Source of the DNA: Schaalia vaccimaxillae DSM 15804
Lineage (GTDB): Bacteria; Actinomycetota; Actinomycetes; Actinomycetales; Actinomycetaceae
DNA: 64,000 bases
NCBI RefSeq assembly: GCF_000420425.1
Contig: NZ_ATUX01000013.1
Location: 1 to 64,000, forward strand
Direction of reading: 5' to 3'
In this document: positions 16,587-25,827 of the stretch, in pieces
How the letters are laid out: each line of letters starts with the position of its first letter
Numbering within the stretch: position 1 is the stretch's first letter
Notes under the pieces: generated by a model
Told to the model about the DNA's origin: nothing
What the model saw: the letters and a program-made list of their open reading frames with translations, nothing else
The model's database searches: none
Position numbers and translations under genes: made by a program

Positions 16587-17603
16587 ATGCGTTTAAGTGC
16601 CCTCGAACAGGTTCCGCTTTTTGCCGATAGCACGCCGCGCGAAGCTATTGAAGACATGGTCACCTTGGCTCAGGGCCTCGAAGACTTGAACTTTCATCGT
16701 TTTTGGATCGCTGAACACCACAACACTGCGGCGTTTCTGTCTTCCGTACCGCAGCTAATCATGACGCATCTGCTGACAAAGACCAGCCGGATCCGCATTG
16801 GCTCCGGCGGCGTCATGGCCATGCACCAGGGATCCGCTCAAATCGGTGAAATGTTTAACACAATGGCCACCCTCCACCCTAACCGGGTCGACATGGGCTT
16901 GGGCCGAGCCCCGGGTGGGGACATGATCTCCGCCCACGCTCTGAACCAGGGCAGGGTTGTCGATCCGCAGGTCATTAACGTGCTAATCGATGAGGCCGTG
17001 GCGATTATCGAACACACATTGGGTGACGATCACCCGTACGCGAAGATACGTGCCTATCCAGAACCGGAGGTTGCCGCCGAAAAGTGGTTGCTTGGGTCGT
17101 CGGGCCAGTCGGCGGCGTGGGCTGGAGTGCGGGGGATGAACTATGCGTACGCGCAGTTCTTCTCGGGCAAACAACAGCCTGAAATAATGGACCATTACCG
17201 GGCTCACTTGCCTGCTGAGCCTCTGCCGTTGGGGCCGGGTGCCCCTAAGCGCGGGGCTACGGGCCAGACTCTTTCAGCGCTCTGTGTCTCCGCGGCGGCA
17301 ACTGAGTCTGAGGCTATCGACCAGGCGCTCCCGGGGGCGTATTTCCGTCTGTGCTTGCGTCTGGGGCGTCCGTCCGAGTTCAAAGCGCCAGAGCTGATGT
17401 CCGAGGCTGAAAAGGATGAGGCCCGCAAGTGGCTGGAGCGAGATACAGCGATCATCGTTGGCGACTATGACCGGGTTGCCGATCTGATCCGCGGCTTCGT
17501 CAAGGGGCATCGAGTTGATGAAGTTATGCTGATCAGCTACATCGGTGATACCGCGGTGAAGCTCAAGCAGTATGCGGAGCTTGCCGCCCGTCTGTCTGAC
17601 TGA
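16587..17603 (+). CDS. LLM-class flavin-dependent oxidoreductase (MsnO8-like)
   Basis: The product (338 aa) is a luciferase-like TIM barrel that would use FMNH2 or F420. The opening LSALEQVPLF, the segment FWIAEHHNTAAF and the middle RVDMGLGRAPGG are typical of the bacterial luciferase-like MsnO8 group. The real substrate of this group is rarely known. GAAAGGAAA precedes ATG 16587. It stands alone, with no obvious partner flavin reductase nearby. Confidence 0.85.
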   Translation: MRLSALEQVPLFADSTPREAIEDMVTLAQGLEDLNFHRFWIAEHHNTAAFLSSVPQLIMTHLLTKTSRIRIGSGGVMAMHQGSAQIGEMFNTMATLHPNRVDMGLGRAPGGDMISAHALNQGRVVDPQVINVLIDEAVAIIEHTLGDDHPYAKIRAYPEPEVAAEKWLLGSSGQSAAWAGVRGMNYAYAQFFSGKQQPEIMDHYRAHLPAEPLPLGPGAPKRGATGQTLSALCVSAAATESEAIDQALPGAYFRLCLRLGRPSEFKAPELMSEAEKDEARKWLERDTAIIVGDYDRVADLIRGFVKGHRVDEVMLISYIGDTAVKLKQYAELAARLSD

Positions 17604-17788
17604 TCGGAGTAGGTTGGCGCTGTCGTTGCAATTCTCGTTTTGCAATGTGTTTGACGAGGGCGGGCTTGCAGTTGGTGCACCGACGAGAGTTTGATGGGTG
17701 GATCGGGGGGGGCTGATTGTGCGACTGCTCGCACCTTTCCTTGGGAAGTTGGCGCAGCTGTCTGCTTCCCGTTACGATTGGCGCACAA

Positions 17789-17878
17789 GGTAGCGTGTCC
17801 GAGCGGCCGAAGGTGCAGCACTCGAAATGCTGTGTGGTGTCACAGCCACCCTGGGTTCAAATCCCAGCGCTACCGCCA
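17789..17878 (+). tRNA. tRNA-Ser (anticodon CGA)
   Basis: A full class II cloverleaf is present: acceptor GGTAGCG / CGCTACC, anticodon CGA at 17823-17825, a long variable arm, T-loop GGTTCAAATCC, and an encoded CCA (17876-17878). Confidence 0.96.
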
Positions 17879-17885
17879 TAGTTTG

Positions 17886-17923
17886 CCCCGTGATTCCAAC
17901 GAAAGTCGGAGTCGCGGGGTTTT
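17886..17923 (+). terminator. Terminator after tRNA-Ser
   Basis: The stem CCCCGTGATTCC / GGAGTCGCGGGG is followed by TTTT. Confidence 0.8.
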
Positions 17924-17981
17924 GGTATGTGGAATGAGGCGCGACGGTTCTGTGTTCTTAGGGTGCGTCGCCAGAAGGTCT

Positions 17982-18026
17982 TGGGCGTCCCTCGGCAAAC
18001 TTTTGGGCGTCCTTCGCGGTGAGGGA
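17982..18026 (+). repeat. 22-bp tandem repeat array 6 (2 units)
   Basis: Two units with GGGCGTCCYTCG cores are preceded by a degenerate one. The array lies about 60 nt upstream of the scrB -10 box. Confidence 0.8.
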
Positions 18027-18060
18027 GGGAGAGGGTGGTGGGCAAAATTGCTGCTGAGTC

Positions 18061-18089
18061 TGTCAAACGTGCGTCACAACTGTTAGCCT
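18061..18089 (+). promoter_or_regulatory. scrB promoter with probable ScrR site
   Basis: TAGCCT (18084-18089) is followed by 6 nt and ATG 18096, so the mRNA is probably leaderless. TGTCAAACG (18061-18069) overlaps the -35 position and matches the half-site of the scrA operator. Confidence 0.5.
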
Positions 18090-18095
18090 CGCCCT

Positions 18096-19625
18096 ATGAC
18101 CGAGGATTTCATGGCGCTCGCTCGCCAAGCCGAACGTAACTCCACAGCCGCCCAAGACCCGGATTACCCGACTTTCCACGTGGCTCCTCCCGTCGGCCGC
18201 CTCAACGATCCCAACGGTCTCATAGTTGACGGCGACACCTACCACGCCTTCTATCAATACACCCCGCACCACCCGCGCCGCCTCGTGTACTGGGGCCACG
18301 CAACCTCGCCCGACCTCGTCAACTGGACGCAACACGCACCCGCGATCGCCCCCGACTGCCACCAGGACGCCAACGGCGCCTACTCGGGCACTGCCATCGC
18401 CACTCCTGACGGTGTTGAACTCTGGTACACCGGCAACTACAAGGACCCGGTCACCGACGAACGCGAAGCAACCCAGTGCGTCGTCACCACCCCGGACCTC
18501 AAGGTCTTCACCAAGATCACCTCGCCCATCATCGAGCGCCAACCCGACGGCTACACCGCTCACTTCCGCGACCCCCAGGTCTGGCAAGACACCGATGACC
18601 TGGACAATCCTGCGGGGTCTTACCGAATGCTCCTGGGAGTTCAGCGTGACAACCTGACCGGCGCGGCCCTGCTCTATCGCTCGCATGATCTGCGGAACTG
18701 GGTCTGTGAAGGAGAGATGACTTTCCCGGACGCGCACGGAGCTTTCGACAACTTCGGCTACATGTGGGAATGCCCCAACCTGGTGCGCCTGCGCGACGAA
18801 TCCACAGGCGAAATTAAAGACGTTCTGATCTTTTGCCCCCAGGGCATTGACCCTGACCGCGAAGGCTTTGACAACATTTTCGCCTGCGTCTACATCGTCG
18901 GAAACCTGGTGGGCGCCGAACTGCGGGGCGCTGACGGCTCCTTCGAAGAGGTCGACCGCGGCTTCGAGTTCTACGCCCCCCAGGTGTATGCGCGCCGCGA
19001 CGCCCAAGACCAAGCTGTCTCGTGGAATGACGTCGATGGTGACCCCAAGCTCCTCATCGGTTGGGCTGGCAACGCCGACGAAGACGCCCAGCCCTCCATC
19101 GAAAGCGGCGGCTGGGTGCATTGCTTGACGTCTCCACGCGCCCTGGCCCTGGTCGGCGGTCGCCTGGTGCAGCGCCCCTTCTTGCCTGGCCTCCCGCTTG
19201 AGGGGGCGTCGCCCTCGTCGCTCCTTGTCGAAGCAGAAGCTGGGCAGGTGGCGGGGCTTGAGGGTTCGCGTGCCTTCCGCTTCGCTGCGGATGTGGCGTA
19301 CGAGGACGGGGCCGCCCTCGTCGTGGACTTGGGTGAGGCAAGCGGCGTGCGGCTGCGTTTGGAGGCCGGCCGCATGGTTGTTGACCGGTCGGGGAGTCGT
19401 TACCCGCACGGCGGCGTCCGCGAGGTCACTTTGTCTGGCACAGAGTCTGGCCGGTTTGAGCTGATTGTGGACCATTCGCTGGTGGAGGTTTTCGTTGGCG
19501 GAGGCTCGCGAGTCTTCACATTCCGCGCGTTTGTTCAAGGTGCGGAGGGCCAGCCTTCGGGGCCGCGTCTGAGCGCCGATGGTCGGGTGCGTCTTGACGA
19601 GGTCGAGGTCGCGCGCCTGGACTGA
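18096..19625 (+). CDS. scrB: Sucrose-6-phosphate hydrolase / beta-fructofuranosidase (GH32)
   Basis: This enzyme cleaves sucrose-6-phosphate from the PTS into glucose-6-phosphate and fructose. In 509 aa the GH32 five-bladed propeller shows RLNDPNG (nucleophile Asp38), FRDPQV (transition-state Asp) and WECPNL (acid/base Glu), then a C-terminal beta-sandwich. There is no signal peptide, consistent with an intracellular substrate. It lies next to the sucrose EII gene, both under likely ScrR operators. A levanase-type specificity is less likely given the context. Confidence 0.94.
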   Translation: MTEDFMALARQAERNSTAAQDPDYPTFHVAPPVGRLNDPNGLIVDGDTYHAFYQYTPHHPRRLVYWGHATSPDLVNWTQHAPAIAPDCHQDANGAYSGTAIATPDGVELWYTGNYKDPVTDEREATQCVVTTPDLKVFTKITSPIIERQPDGYTAHFRDPQVWQDTDDLDNPAGSYRMLLGVQRDNLTGAALLYRSHDLRNWVCEGEMTFPDAHGAFDNFGYMWECPNLVRLRDESTGEIKDVLIFCPQGIDPDREGFDNIFACVYIVGNLVGAELRGADGSFEEVDRGFEFYAPQVYARRDAQDQAVSWNDVDGDPKLLIGWAGNADEDAQPSIESGGWVHCLTSPRALALVGGRLVQRPFLPGLPLEGASPSSLLVEAEAGQVAGLEGSRAFRFAADVAYEDGAALVVDLGEASGVRLRLEAGRMVVDRSGSRYPHGGVREVTLSGTESGRFELIVDHSLVEVFVGGGSRVFTFRAFVQGAEGQPSGPRLSADGRVRLDEVEVARLD

Positions 19626-19772
19626 GGCCAGTCGCCTCGGCAGTGTTGTCTGCTTGGGCTGGGAGTGCACGCTGCGCTGGCGGAGACAGGTATGCCGCTG
19701 GCTCAACGGCTCGCCTGCGCTGTCTTTTTGGTCGCCCAAACATGATTTTCTGAGATTTAACTGAGTAACCCC

Positions 19773-19817
19773 TTGCGCTCAGGTATGAATTCACCCTAAT
19801 GTGTCAAACGATTGATA
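19773..19817 (+). promoter_or_regulatory. scrA promoter and LacI-type operator
   Basis: TTGCGC lies 17 nt before a CTAATG box. The near-palindrome TGTCAAACGATTGATA (19802-19817, core TCAAACGATTGA) follows immediately, the position of a repressor block. TGTCAAA half-sites recur before scrB and scrR. Confidence 0.55.
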
Positions 19818-19880
19818 TATCGCTCCGGAGGGCAACGTCGCCCGCGTCGCGGCTCCCGGATTCCATGAAAGGAAACGGCA

Positions 19881-21926
19881 ATGGATCACGCCAAAGTGGC
19901 CACTGACGTTGTTAACGCCGTAGGTGGCGTTGGCAATATCAGCGCCGCCGCCCACTGTGCCACGCGACTTCGCATGGTTATCGCAGACGAATCGAAGATC
20001 GACCAGGCAGCGCTCGACGCCCACGAGGATTTCAAAGGCACCTTCGCCGCAGGCGGAATGTTCCAGATCATCGTCGGCCCCGGCGACGTGGACGTCGTTT
20101 ACCGCCACATGGTGTCCGACCACGGCGTGCGCGAAGTCTCCAAAGACGAAGCTAAAGAAGAAGCCGCAGCGTCTGGCAATCTCTTCTCCCGCTTCATCAA
20201 GATGATCGCCGACATCTTCGTTCCAGTCCTTCCGGCCCTGATCGCCGGCGGTCTGATGATGGCCATCAATAACGTCCTGACCGCTGAAGGCCTCTTCGGT
20301 GGAGCCGACGCCCCGTCGCTGGTCAACCGCTGGAACTGGCTGACCGACTACGCCAGCCTCATCAACATGATTTCGTCGGCAGCATTCGCCTTCCTGCCGA
20401 TCCTCATTGGTTTCTCCGCCGCCAAGCGCTTCGGTGGCAACCCCTACCTCGGTGCCGCAATCGGTGGTGCCATGGTGTCCTCCGATCTGCTCAACGCATG
20501 GAACACCGGCGCGGCTCTGGCCGGCGAGGCCGAGGTTCAATACTGGCACCTGCTAGGCATGGATGTCGCCAAGATCGGCTACCAGGCGCAGGTCATCCCC
20601 ACCCTGGCCGTCACCTTCGTCATGTGCGTCATTGAAAAGTGGCTCCACAAGCGCCTCAAGGGCACAGCAGACTTCCTGCTCACCCCTCTCATCACCATGC
20701 TCGTCACCGGCTTCCTGGCCTTTGTCACTATCGGCCCGGTTACCCGCATCGCAGCCGAATGGCTGACGAACGGTATTTCCTGGGGTTACGACCACCTCGG
20801 CGTTTTCGGAGGCCTGATCTTCGGCCTCGTCTACAGCCCGATTGTTGTCACCGGTCTGCACCAGTCCTTCCCCGCCGTGGAAATCCCGCTCATCACCTCC
20901 GGCATTGGCGACTTCATCTTCCCGATCGCCTCCATGGCTAACGTTGCCCAAGGTGCGGCAGCCCTCGCGATCTTCTTCAAGACTCGCGACAAGAAGATGA
21001 AGGGCCTGGCTGGTGCCGGTGGCGCCTCGGCAGTCTTCGGTATCACCGAACCTGCAATCTTCGGTGTCAACTTGCGTCTGAAGTGGCCGTTCTTCATTGC
21101 CATGGTGGCGGCAGCTATCGGCTCGGCCGGCGTTGCCCTCTTTGACGTGCGAGGCCAAGCGCTGGGTGCAGCCGGCTTCGTGGGCCTGGTGTCGATCATG
21201 CCCAAGCACATCCCCATGTACCTGCTGCTTGAGGTCATCGTGTTCGTCCTCGCCTTTGGCGCGACCTTCATCTACGCAGGCACTCGCGGCAAGGCTGACA
21301 TGGCTTCGGCCGATGTGCTGTCGTCCGCCGGTGATGCTGTCTCCAGCGAGGCCTCCGCCGTTGCAGCTGCTCCTGGCGATGCTCCTGCGACTTCCGCTGC
21401 TACTTCTGCAGCTCCCGCTGCTGTCGCCGCCCCTGAGTTCTCTAACGAGGCCGCCCACGACTTCACCGTCACTTCGCCCCTGGCCGGTCGAGTGATCGCA
21501 CTCGAATCCGTCAAGGACGAGTCCTTTGCTCGCGGAATGCTCGGACCTGGCGTTGGTATTGAACCCGCAGGCGGATCCGTTGTGGCCCCCTTCGATGGAG
21601 TTGTCACGGTTGCTTTTGGTACCGGTCACGCCTACGGCCTCAAGTCCGCTTCCGGCCTGCAGGTCCTCATCCACGTCGGCATGGACACCGTCAAGCTTGA
21701 CGGCAAGGGTTTTACCGCTCGTGTTTCCAAGGGTGACGTTGTCAAGCGTGGCGACGTGCTGGCAGACATTGACTGGGACGTCATTCGCGAGGCTGGATAC
21801 GACATCACCACCCCAGTGGTCGTGACAAACAAGAAGAAGTTCGAAGACATCGCTCCGGTCGCAGACTTTGATGCGGTTCAAGGCGACGCGATCATCACGG
21901 CGACCCCTAAGGAAGTCACCGGGTGA
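19881..21926 (+). CDS. scrA: Sucrose-specific PTS EIIBCA permease
   Basis: ScrA imports and phosphorylates sucrose. The 681-aa protein has EIIB first (phospho-Cys26 in AAHCATRLR), then a ten-helix EIIC from about residue 105 to 470. An Ala/Pro-rich linker (about 475-520) follows, then EIIA with phospho-His in LIHVGMDTV. Having all three domains fused means only HPr and EI are needed, and both are encoded 1.5 kb downstream. GAAAGGAAA precedes ATG 19881. The glucose/sucrose EII family has several substrates; the adjacent scrB supports sucrose. Confidence 0.95.
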   Translation: MDHAKVATDVVNAVGGVGNISAAAHCATRLRMVIADESKIDQAALDAHEDFKGTFAAGGMFQIIVGPGDVDVVYRHMVSDHGVREVSKDEAKEEAAASGNLFSRFIKMIADIFVPVLPALIAGGLMMAINNVLTAEGLFGGADAPSLVNRWNWLTDYASLINMISSAAFAFLPILIGFSAAKRFGGNPYLGAAIGGAMVSSDLLNAWNTGAALAGEAEVQYWHLLGMDVAKIGYQAQVIPTLAVTFVMCVIEKWLHKRLKGTADFLLTPLITMLVTGFLAFVTIGPVTRIAAEWLTNGISWGYDHLGVFGGLIFGLVYSPIVVTGLHQSFPAVEIPLITSGIGDFIFPIASMANVAQGAAALAIFFKTRDKKMKGLAGAGGASAVFGITEPAIFGVNLRLKWPFFIAMVAAAIGSAGVALFDVRGQALGAAGFVGLVSIMPKHIPMYLLLEVIVFVLAFGATFIYAGTRGKADMASADVLSSAGDAVSSEASAVAAAPGDAPATSAATSAAPAAVAAPEFSNEAAHDFTVTSPLAGRVIALESVKDESFARGMLGPGVGIEPAGGSVVAPFDGVVTVAFGTGHAYGLKSASGLQVLIHVGMDTVKLDGKGFTARVSKGDVVKRGDVLADIDWDVIREAGYDITTPVVVTNKKKFEDIAPVADFDAVQGDAIITATPKEVTG

Positions 21927-22046
21927 TCGTTTGAAACGCGAGCGGGCCCAGGGCAACAATGCCCTGGGCCCGCTTAGTTTTGTCAGTTCATTGCGTTGGC
22001 CAGCGTCGACCTCGCCGACCTCGGCACCGTCCTCGTCCCCACTTCT

Positions 22047-22120
22047 CGCCGAGAGCAGACCTTATGGTCAAAAATCGGCCCAAAATCGGCGAAAAACGAC
22101 CATAAGGTCTGCTCTCGGCG
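22047..22120. repeat. Long hairpin element, copy 2
   Basis: Perfect 23-bp arms (22047-22069 and 22098-22120) are identical to copy 1. The loop matches copy 1 only in reverse complement, so the two copies are inverted. It lies between convergent scrA and scrR. Confidence 0.9.
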
Positions 22121-22123
22121 GGT

Positions 22124-23146
22124 TTAGGCTGTCCAGCCTTCAACTAGCTCGGCGGGGAACTCATAGCGAGGCCGCAGCCTACCGGTCACACGAGCATCGT
22201 CGCTCTCGTCCTCCGAGGAACGAGCATCAATCTGCGCAAGCAAAACCTTCACTGCCTGGCGAGCAATCAAATCCAAAGGCTGATGTAGCGTCGTCAAGCC
22301 CGGCAAAGCGCGGCGCAAGGCCATCGTCCCGTCAAAGCCGATGACGCGCAGATCCTCAGGCACTGACAACTCGCGGGTGCGCGCCCACTCAATCGCCTCA
22401 GCCGCCCCAAGATCATCGGTGGAAAACACCGCGTCAAAGCTGCCCTTCGCGCCGTCCAACGCCTCATTGACCATGGCTTGGCGGTGGCGCGGATCAGTAT
22501 CAAAAGGAACAGCAAACACCAGCGGCTCAATCCCAGCTTCAGCCAGAACACTTCGATAACCGCGCTCACGCAGATTGTGGTCACCCGACCTCGACGTCAA
22601 CAAAGCCGGCCTGTGGGCACCGCCATCAATCAGCCGACGGGTCGCAATGCGCCCAGCGTCCTCGTTATTGCAACGGATGTTGGGAATCCGATCCGTCAGA
22701 TCTCGGTCAACCGTCACCAACGGCATCCGAATCGACTCATACTCAGCAAGGTTTTCGTTGTGGGCGCCAGAAATGATACCGTCCACGCGATTGCCGATCA
22801 ACAGGTTGAGGTATTCGCGCTCACGGTCGGCTCGGCCCATCGAATTGCAGATCAGCGTGCGGTAGCCGTGCTCGGCTAAAACATTCTCGACCTCGACAGC
22901 GAGCTCGCCAAAGAACGGCAGGGCCACGGTTGGCACGATCAAGCCGATCATGTTGGTTTTCATGCCGTGCAGCGCGCGAGCCACCTGGTTGGGGCGGTAT
23001 CCAAGCTCGGCGATGGCGTCGGCCACGCGAGTTTTGGTGGCTTCGGAAAGGTAGCCGCGGTTATTGAGGACGCGAGATACCGTCGTCAAAGACACCCCCG
23101 CTTTTTCTGCCACATCGGCCAGGGTGGGTTCTTTGCACAGTGGCAC
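22124..23146 (-). CDS. scrR: LacI-family regulator, probable ScrR
   Basis: The product (340 aa) has the LacI headpiece: TLADVAEKAGVSLTTVSRVL, then the hinge region NQVARALHG. A periplasmic-binding-like ligand domain follows (NMIGLIVPTV, then DRDLTDRIP). I place the start at GTG 23146 because GGAGGA sits 4 nt upstream; an in-frame TTG at 23158 overlaps that site. Its place between the sucrose EII and HPr genes and the shared TGTCAAA half-sites, including one at 23204 upstream of itself, suggest control of the sucrose cluster and autoregulation. Confidence 0.88.
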   Translation of the reverse strand: MPLCKEPTLADVAEKAGVSLTTVSRVLNNRGYLSEATKTRVADAIAELGYRPNQVARALHGMKTNMIGLIVPTVALPFFGELAVEVENVLAEHGYRTLICNSMGRADREREYLNLLIGNRVDGIISGAHNENLAEYESIRMPLVTVDRDLTDRIPNIRCNNEDAGRIATRRLIDGGAHRPALLTSRSGDHNLRERGYRSVLAEAGIEPLVFAVPFDTDPRHRQAMVNEALDGAKGSFDAVFSTDDLGAAEAIEWARTRELSVPEDLRVIGFDGTMALRRALPGLTTLHQPLDLIARQAVKVLLAQIDARSSEDESDDARVTGRLRPRYEFPAELVEGWTA

Positions 23147-23404
23147 TATGTCCTCCAAAGCTCATCGGATCGCGCGCCTCGTCCTCGTCTGCGCGAACAC
23201 TACTGTCAAAACTGCTGTTAGTTTAGATCCTTGTGGGAGCCGCCTCATCCACGAAGGTCGCACAAAATGGCGTGAGCGGCGAAATTGCAGCTCGAATCCT
23301 GGTATTTTTTTCTTTCCCCTCTCCCCAAATCGGCAACGACCCCATACGATGGAGCAAGGACATATGTCTAACGATGGACATATCTCCCTTTGAAAGGAAA
23401 TGCC
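23147..23404. promoter_or_regulatory. Divergent scrR-ptsH regulatory region
   Basis: The region holds a TGTCAAAAC half-site (23204-23212) near scrR. Before ptsH, GGACATAT occurs twice (23358 and 23376) 18 bp apart; the first copy lies in the palindrome GACATATGTC. These may be operators or promoter parts; the regulator is unknown. Confidence 0.4.
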
Positions 23405-23671
23405 ATGATCTCCCGCACCGTCACCGTCGCATCCTCCGTTGGTCTCCACGCCCGTCCCGCCGCCGCCCTCGCTGAAGCAGTCGAAGACTCCGGAGTCGAC
23501 GTCACCATTGCTTTCGACGGTGAAGAGGCCGATGCTGCATCGCTGCTTGAAATCATGACACTGGGAGTCAAGCACAACGACGTCGTCACCCTGACCACCG
23601 ATGACGACAACGCCGGCGACACCCTGGACGCCCTCGTTGAACTGCTTTCACGCGACCTCGACGCGGAGTGA
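23405..23671 (+). CDS. ptsH: PTS phosphocarrier protein HPr
   Basis: HPr passes phosphate from EI to EIIA domains. The 88-aa protein has the active His15 in VGLHARPAA. Ser46 is kept at the position phosphorylated by HPr kinase in Firmicutes; actinobacteria usually lack that kinase, so its role here is open. GAAAGGAAA precedes ATG 23405, and ptsI begins 4 nt after the stop, so they form an operon. Confidence 0.96.
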   Translation: MISRTVTVASSVGLHARPAAALAEAVEDSGVDVTIAFDGEEADAASLLEIMTLGVKHNDVVTLTTDDDNAGDTLDALVELLSRDLDAE

Positions 23672-23675
23672 CCCA

Positions 23676-25364
23676 ATGACCCCCGCCGAGCACAAGGTCC
23701 TCCACGGCATCGGCGTCTCCGCCGGTACTGCCGCAGCCCCCGCCGCAATCGTCACCGCCGCTCCCGGAGTTGACATTCACGAGGCAGGCTCCGTTGACGC
23801 TGAGGCCGATGGTGCTCGCATCCGCGAAGCCCTCGCCTCAGTACAAGCCGACCTTAAGGAGCGCCAAGAACGCGCTCCCGAAGAATCCAAACCAATCCTC
23901 AAGGCTGCCGCGCAGTTGGCGGGCGACAGGGGACTGGCCAAGGCCATCGACAAGAAGCTCAAAAAGGGCCTGGGCCTGACCCAATCCGTTCACGACGCGG
24001 TTGAGGAATACGCCAAAATGCTCGAGGCTCTCGGTGGATACATGGCCGAGCGCGTCACCGACCTCTACGACATCCGCGACCGCGCAATCGCAGCGATCCG
24101 CGGTTTGCCCGCGCCCGGTGTCCCCGATTTCGAGGGCGAAGTCATCATCGTCGCCCGCGATCTGGCGCCCGCTGAAACCGCGACGCTCAGCCCCGACTCC
24201 GTCAAAGGAATCATTACCGAGGTCGGCGGCCCAACCTCGCACACCGCGATTCTGGCTGCCCAACTCGGTATCCCGGCGATCGTCAAGGCCGAGGGCATCC
24301 TAAGTGTTGAATCCGGGCAGCTTGTTGCCCTCGATGGTGGTGTTGGTGAGGTCATTATTTCGCCCATTTCTGAAGAGGTTGAGCTGCTTGCCGAAAGGTC
24401 GCGGCGGCGTGCTCAGGCATTGGCAGGTTCCACTGGCGAGGGCGCCACGTATGACGGCTACAAGGTCAAGCTTTTGGCCAACATTGGTACTGCCGATGAT
24501 GCGGCCCGGGCCGCTACCCATGACCTGGAAGGGGCGGGTCTGTTCCGCACGGAGTTCCTATTCCTCGAACGTAATGATGCGCCGACCCTGGAAGAACAAA
24601 CTGACACCTACACGAAGGTGTTGGAGGCTTTCGGGCAGCGCCGCGTAGTTGTGCGAACCCTGGATGCGGGAGCTGATAAGCCGCTGAGTTTTGCCGACCT
24701 GGGGCCGGAAGAAAATCCTGCTCTTGGGCGACGGGGCTTACGCCTGTGCCAGATCCGTGAGGATCTAATCGATACACAGTTGGAGGCCTTGGCAGCGGCG
24801 TACCGCAAGACCAGTGCTGACCTGTGGGTGATGGCTCCGATGGTGTCGACTCTCGAAGAAGCCAAGTGGTTCGCTGACAAGGCTCGGGGCGTGGGTCTGC
24901 CCAAGGTTGGCATCATGATCGAGGTTCCCGCCGCGGCTATCCGCGCCGGTCAGCTGCTTGATGTTGTGGACTTTGCTTCCATTGGTACCAATGACCTGAC
25001 TCAGTACACGATGGCTGCTGACCGCCTTGATGGTGAGCTTGCTCCGTTGCTCAACACGTGGCAGCCCGCCGTTTTGCAGATGATTAAGTTTGCGTGCGAG
25101 GGTGGGCGCTCAACCGGTAAATCAATCGGTGTGTGCGGTGAGGCCGGTGGAGACCCCCTGCTGGCGTTGGTCTTGACCGGTTTAGGAGTTGGCTCTTTGT
25201 CGATGGCTCCGGCCAAAGTTAATGCTGTGCGAGCTGCCTTGCGTATGCATGACCTGGCGACCTGTCAGCAGATGGCGGCGTTTGCGGTTGATGCGCCTTC
25301 GGCTGAGGATGCTCGCGAGGCAGTTTTGAAGCTGGTGAACCCGACGATGCTTGACCTGGTGTGA
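23676..25364 (+). CDS. ptsI: PTS enzyme I (phosphoenolpyruvate-protein phosphotransferase)
   Basis: EI takes phosphate from PEP and gives it to HPr. The 562-aa protein has an N-terminal HPr-binding helical domain, the phospho-His motif GGPTSHTAI (near residue 190), then the PEP-binding barrel with LFRTEFLFLER, SIGTNDLTQY and the catalytic Cys in IGVCGEAGGDP. The start ATG 23676 follows ptsH by 4 nt. With ScrA and HPr it completes the sucrose PTS. Confidence 0.96.
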   Translation: MTPAEHKVLHGIGVSAGTAAAPAAIVTAAPGVDIHEAGSVDAEADGARIREALASVQADLKERQERAPEESKPILKAAAQLAGDRGLAKAIDKKLKKGLGLTQSVHDAVEEYAKMLEALGGYMAERVTDLYDIRDRAIAAIRGLPAPGVPDFEGEVIIVARDLAPAETATLSPDSVKGIITEVGGPTSHTAILAAQLGIPAIVKAEGILSVESGQLVALDGGVGEVIISPISEEVELLAERSRRRAQALAGSTGEGATYDGYKVKLLANIGTADDAARAATHDLEGAGLFRTEFLFLERNDAPTLEEQTDTYTKVLEAFGQRRVVVRTLDAGADKPLSFADLGPEENPALGRRGLRLCQIREDLIDTQLEALAAAYRKTSADLWVMAPMVSTLEEAKWFADKARGVGLPKVGIMIEVPAAAIRAGQLLDVVDFASIGTNDLTQYTMAADRLDGELAPLLNTWQPAVLQMIKFACEGGRSTGKSIGVCGEAGGDPLLALVLTGLGVGSLSMAPAKVNAVRAALRMHDLATCQQMAAFAVDAPSAEDAREAVLKLVNPTMLDLV

Positions 25365-25563
25365 GCTCGGTGTTTGCGAAGGGGCTTGAACCCCATCGGA
25401 ATCGTGATCACCGCAATCGCAGCAAGAGGCTTATTTGTGCAGAGGTTTGAGGGCAGGAGGGCCTGATGAGGCTTGATGCGCTTTCAGGGTTTCGGCGCGA
25501 ATGTTGGATCTGACGAACACTGATCCCCGTGGCAGCTTGGCCTGCCATGGGGATCGTGTGTTC

Positions 25564-25672
25564 TACACGGTTACGGCCTGTTGTGCATGGTTGCGCGGGG
25601 GGTTTCGTGCTGTAAGTGTGTGGATCGCGCAGGCGGTACACGGTTACAACCTGTTGCCCAGTGGTGCAACAT
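25564..25672 (+). repeat. Dispersed ~110-bp repeat, copy 1
   Basis: Most bases match 32211-32318. Each copy contains two related blocks of the form CACGGTTACGGCCTGTTGTG about 73 nt apart. The matching frames give similar Cys-rich peptides, but no start signals support translation. Confidence 0.7.
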
Positions 25673-25773
25673 TGCTGCGCTCGGTCATGACTGCCGCGTG
25701 GTGTCAGTCATGATGAGGGACATCCAGTTGAGTTTGCCTGGACGCCCTCGCCCTCCACCTTTGTAGCAACTGC

Positions 25774-25827
25774 TTGACACAAGAGTGGCAATAGGTGAAC
25801 AATTTTTGTATCAAGGTGTTGGTACAA
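25774..25827 (+). promoter_or_regulatory. Promoter and YtrA-type operator
   Basis: TTGACA (25774-25779) is followed 18 nt later by AACAAT. Downstream an inverted repeat TTGTATCA-N6-TGGTACAA (25806-25827) fits an operator for the GntR/YtrA regulator encoded in the same operon. Confidence 0.5.

Noticed and set aside
18063-19739. Open frame of more than 550 codons antisense to scrB
   Set aside because: High GC and codon bias of scrB keep the opposite strand open. The peptide has no domain and overlaps a clear GH32 enzyme.
20553-21959. Open frame of about 470 codons antisense to scrA
   Set aside because: It is His/Gly/Asp-rich without a recognisable fold, a mirror of the PTS permease codons.
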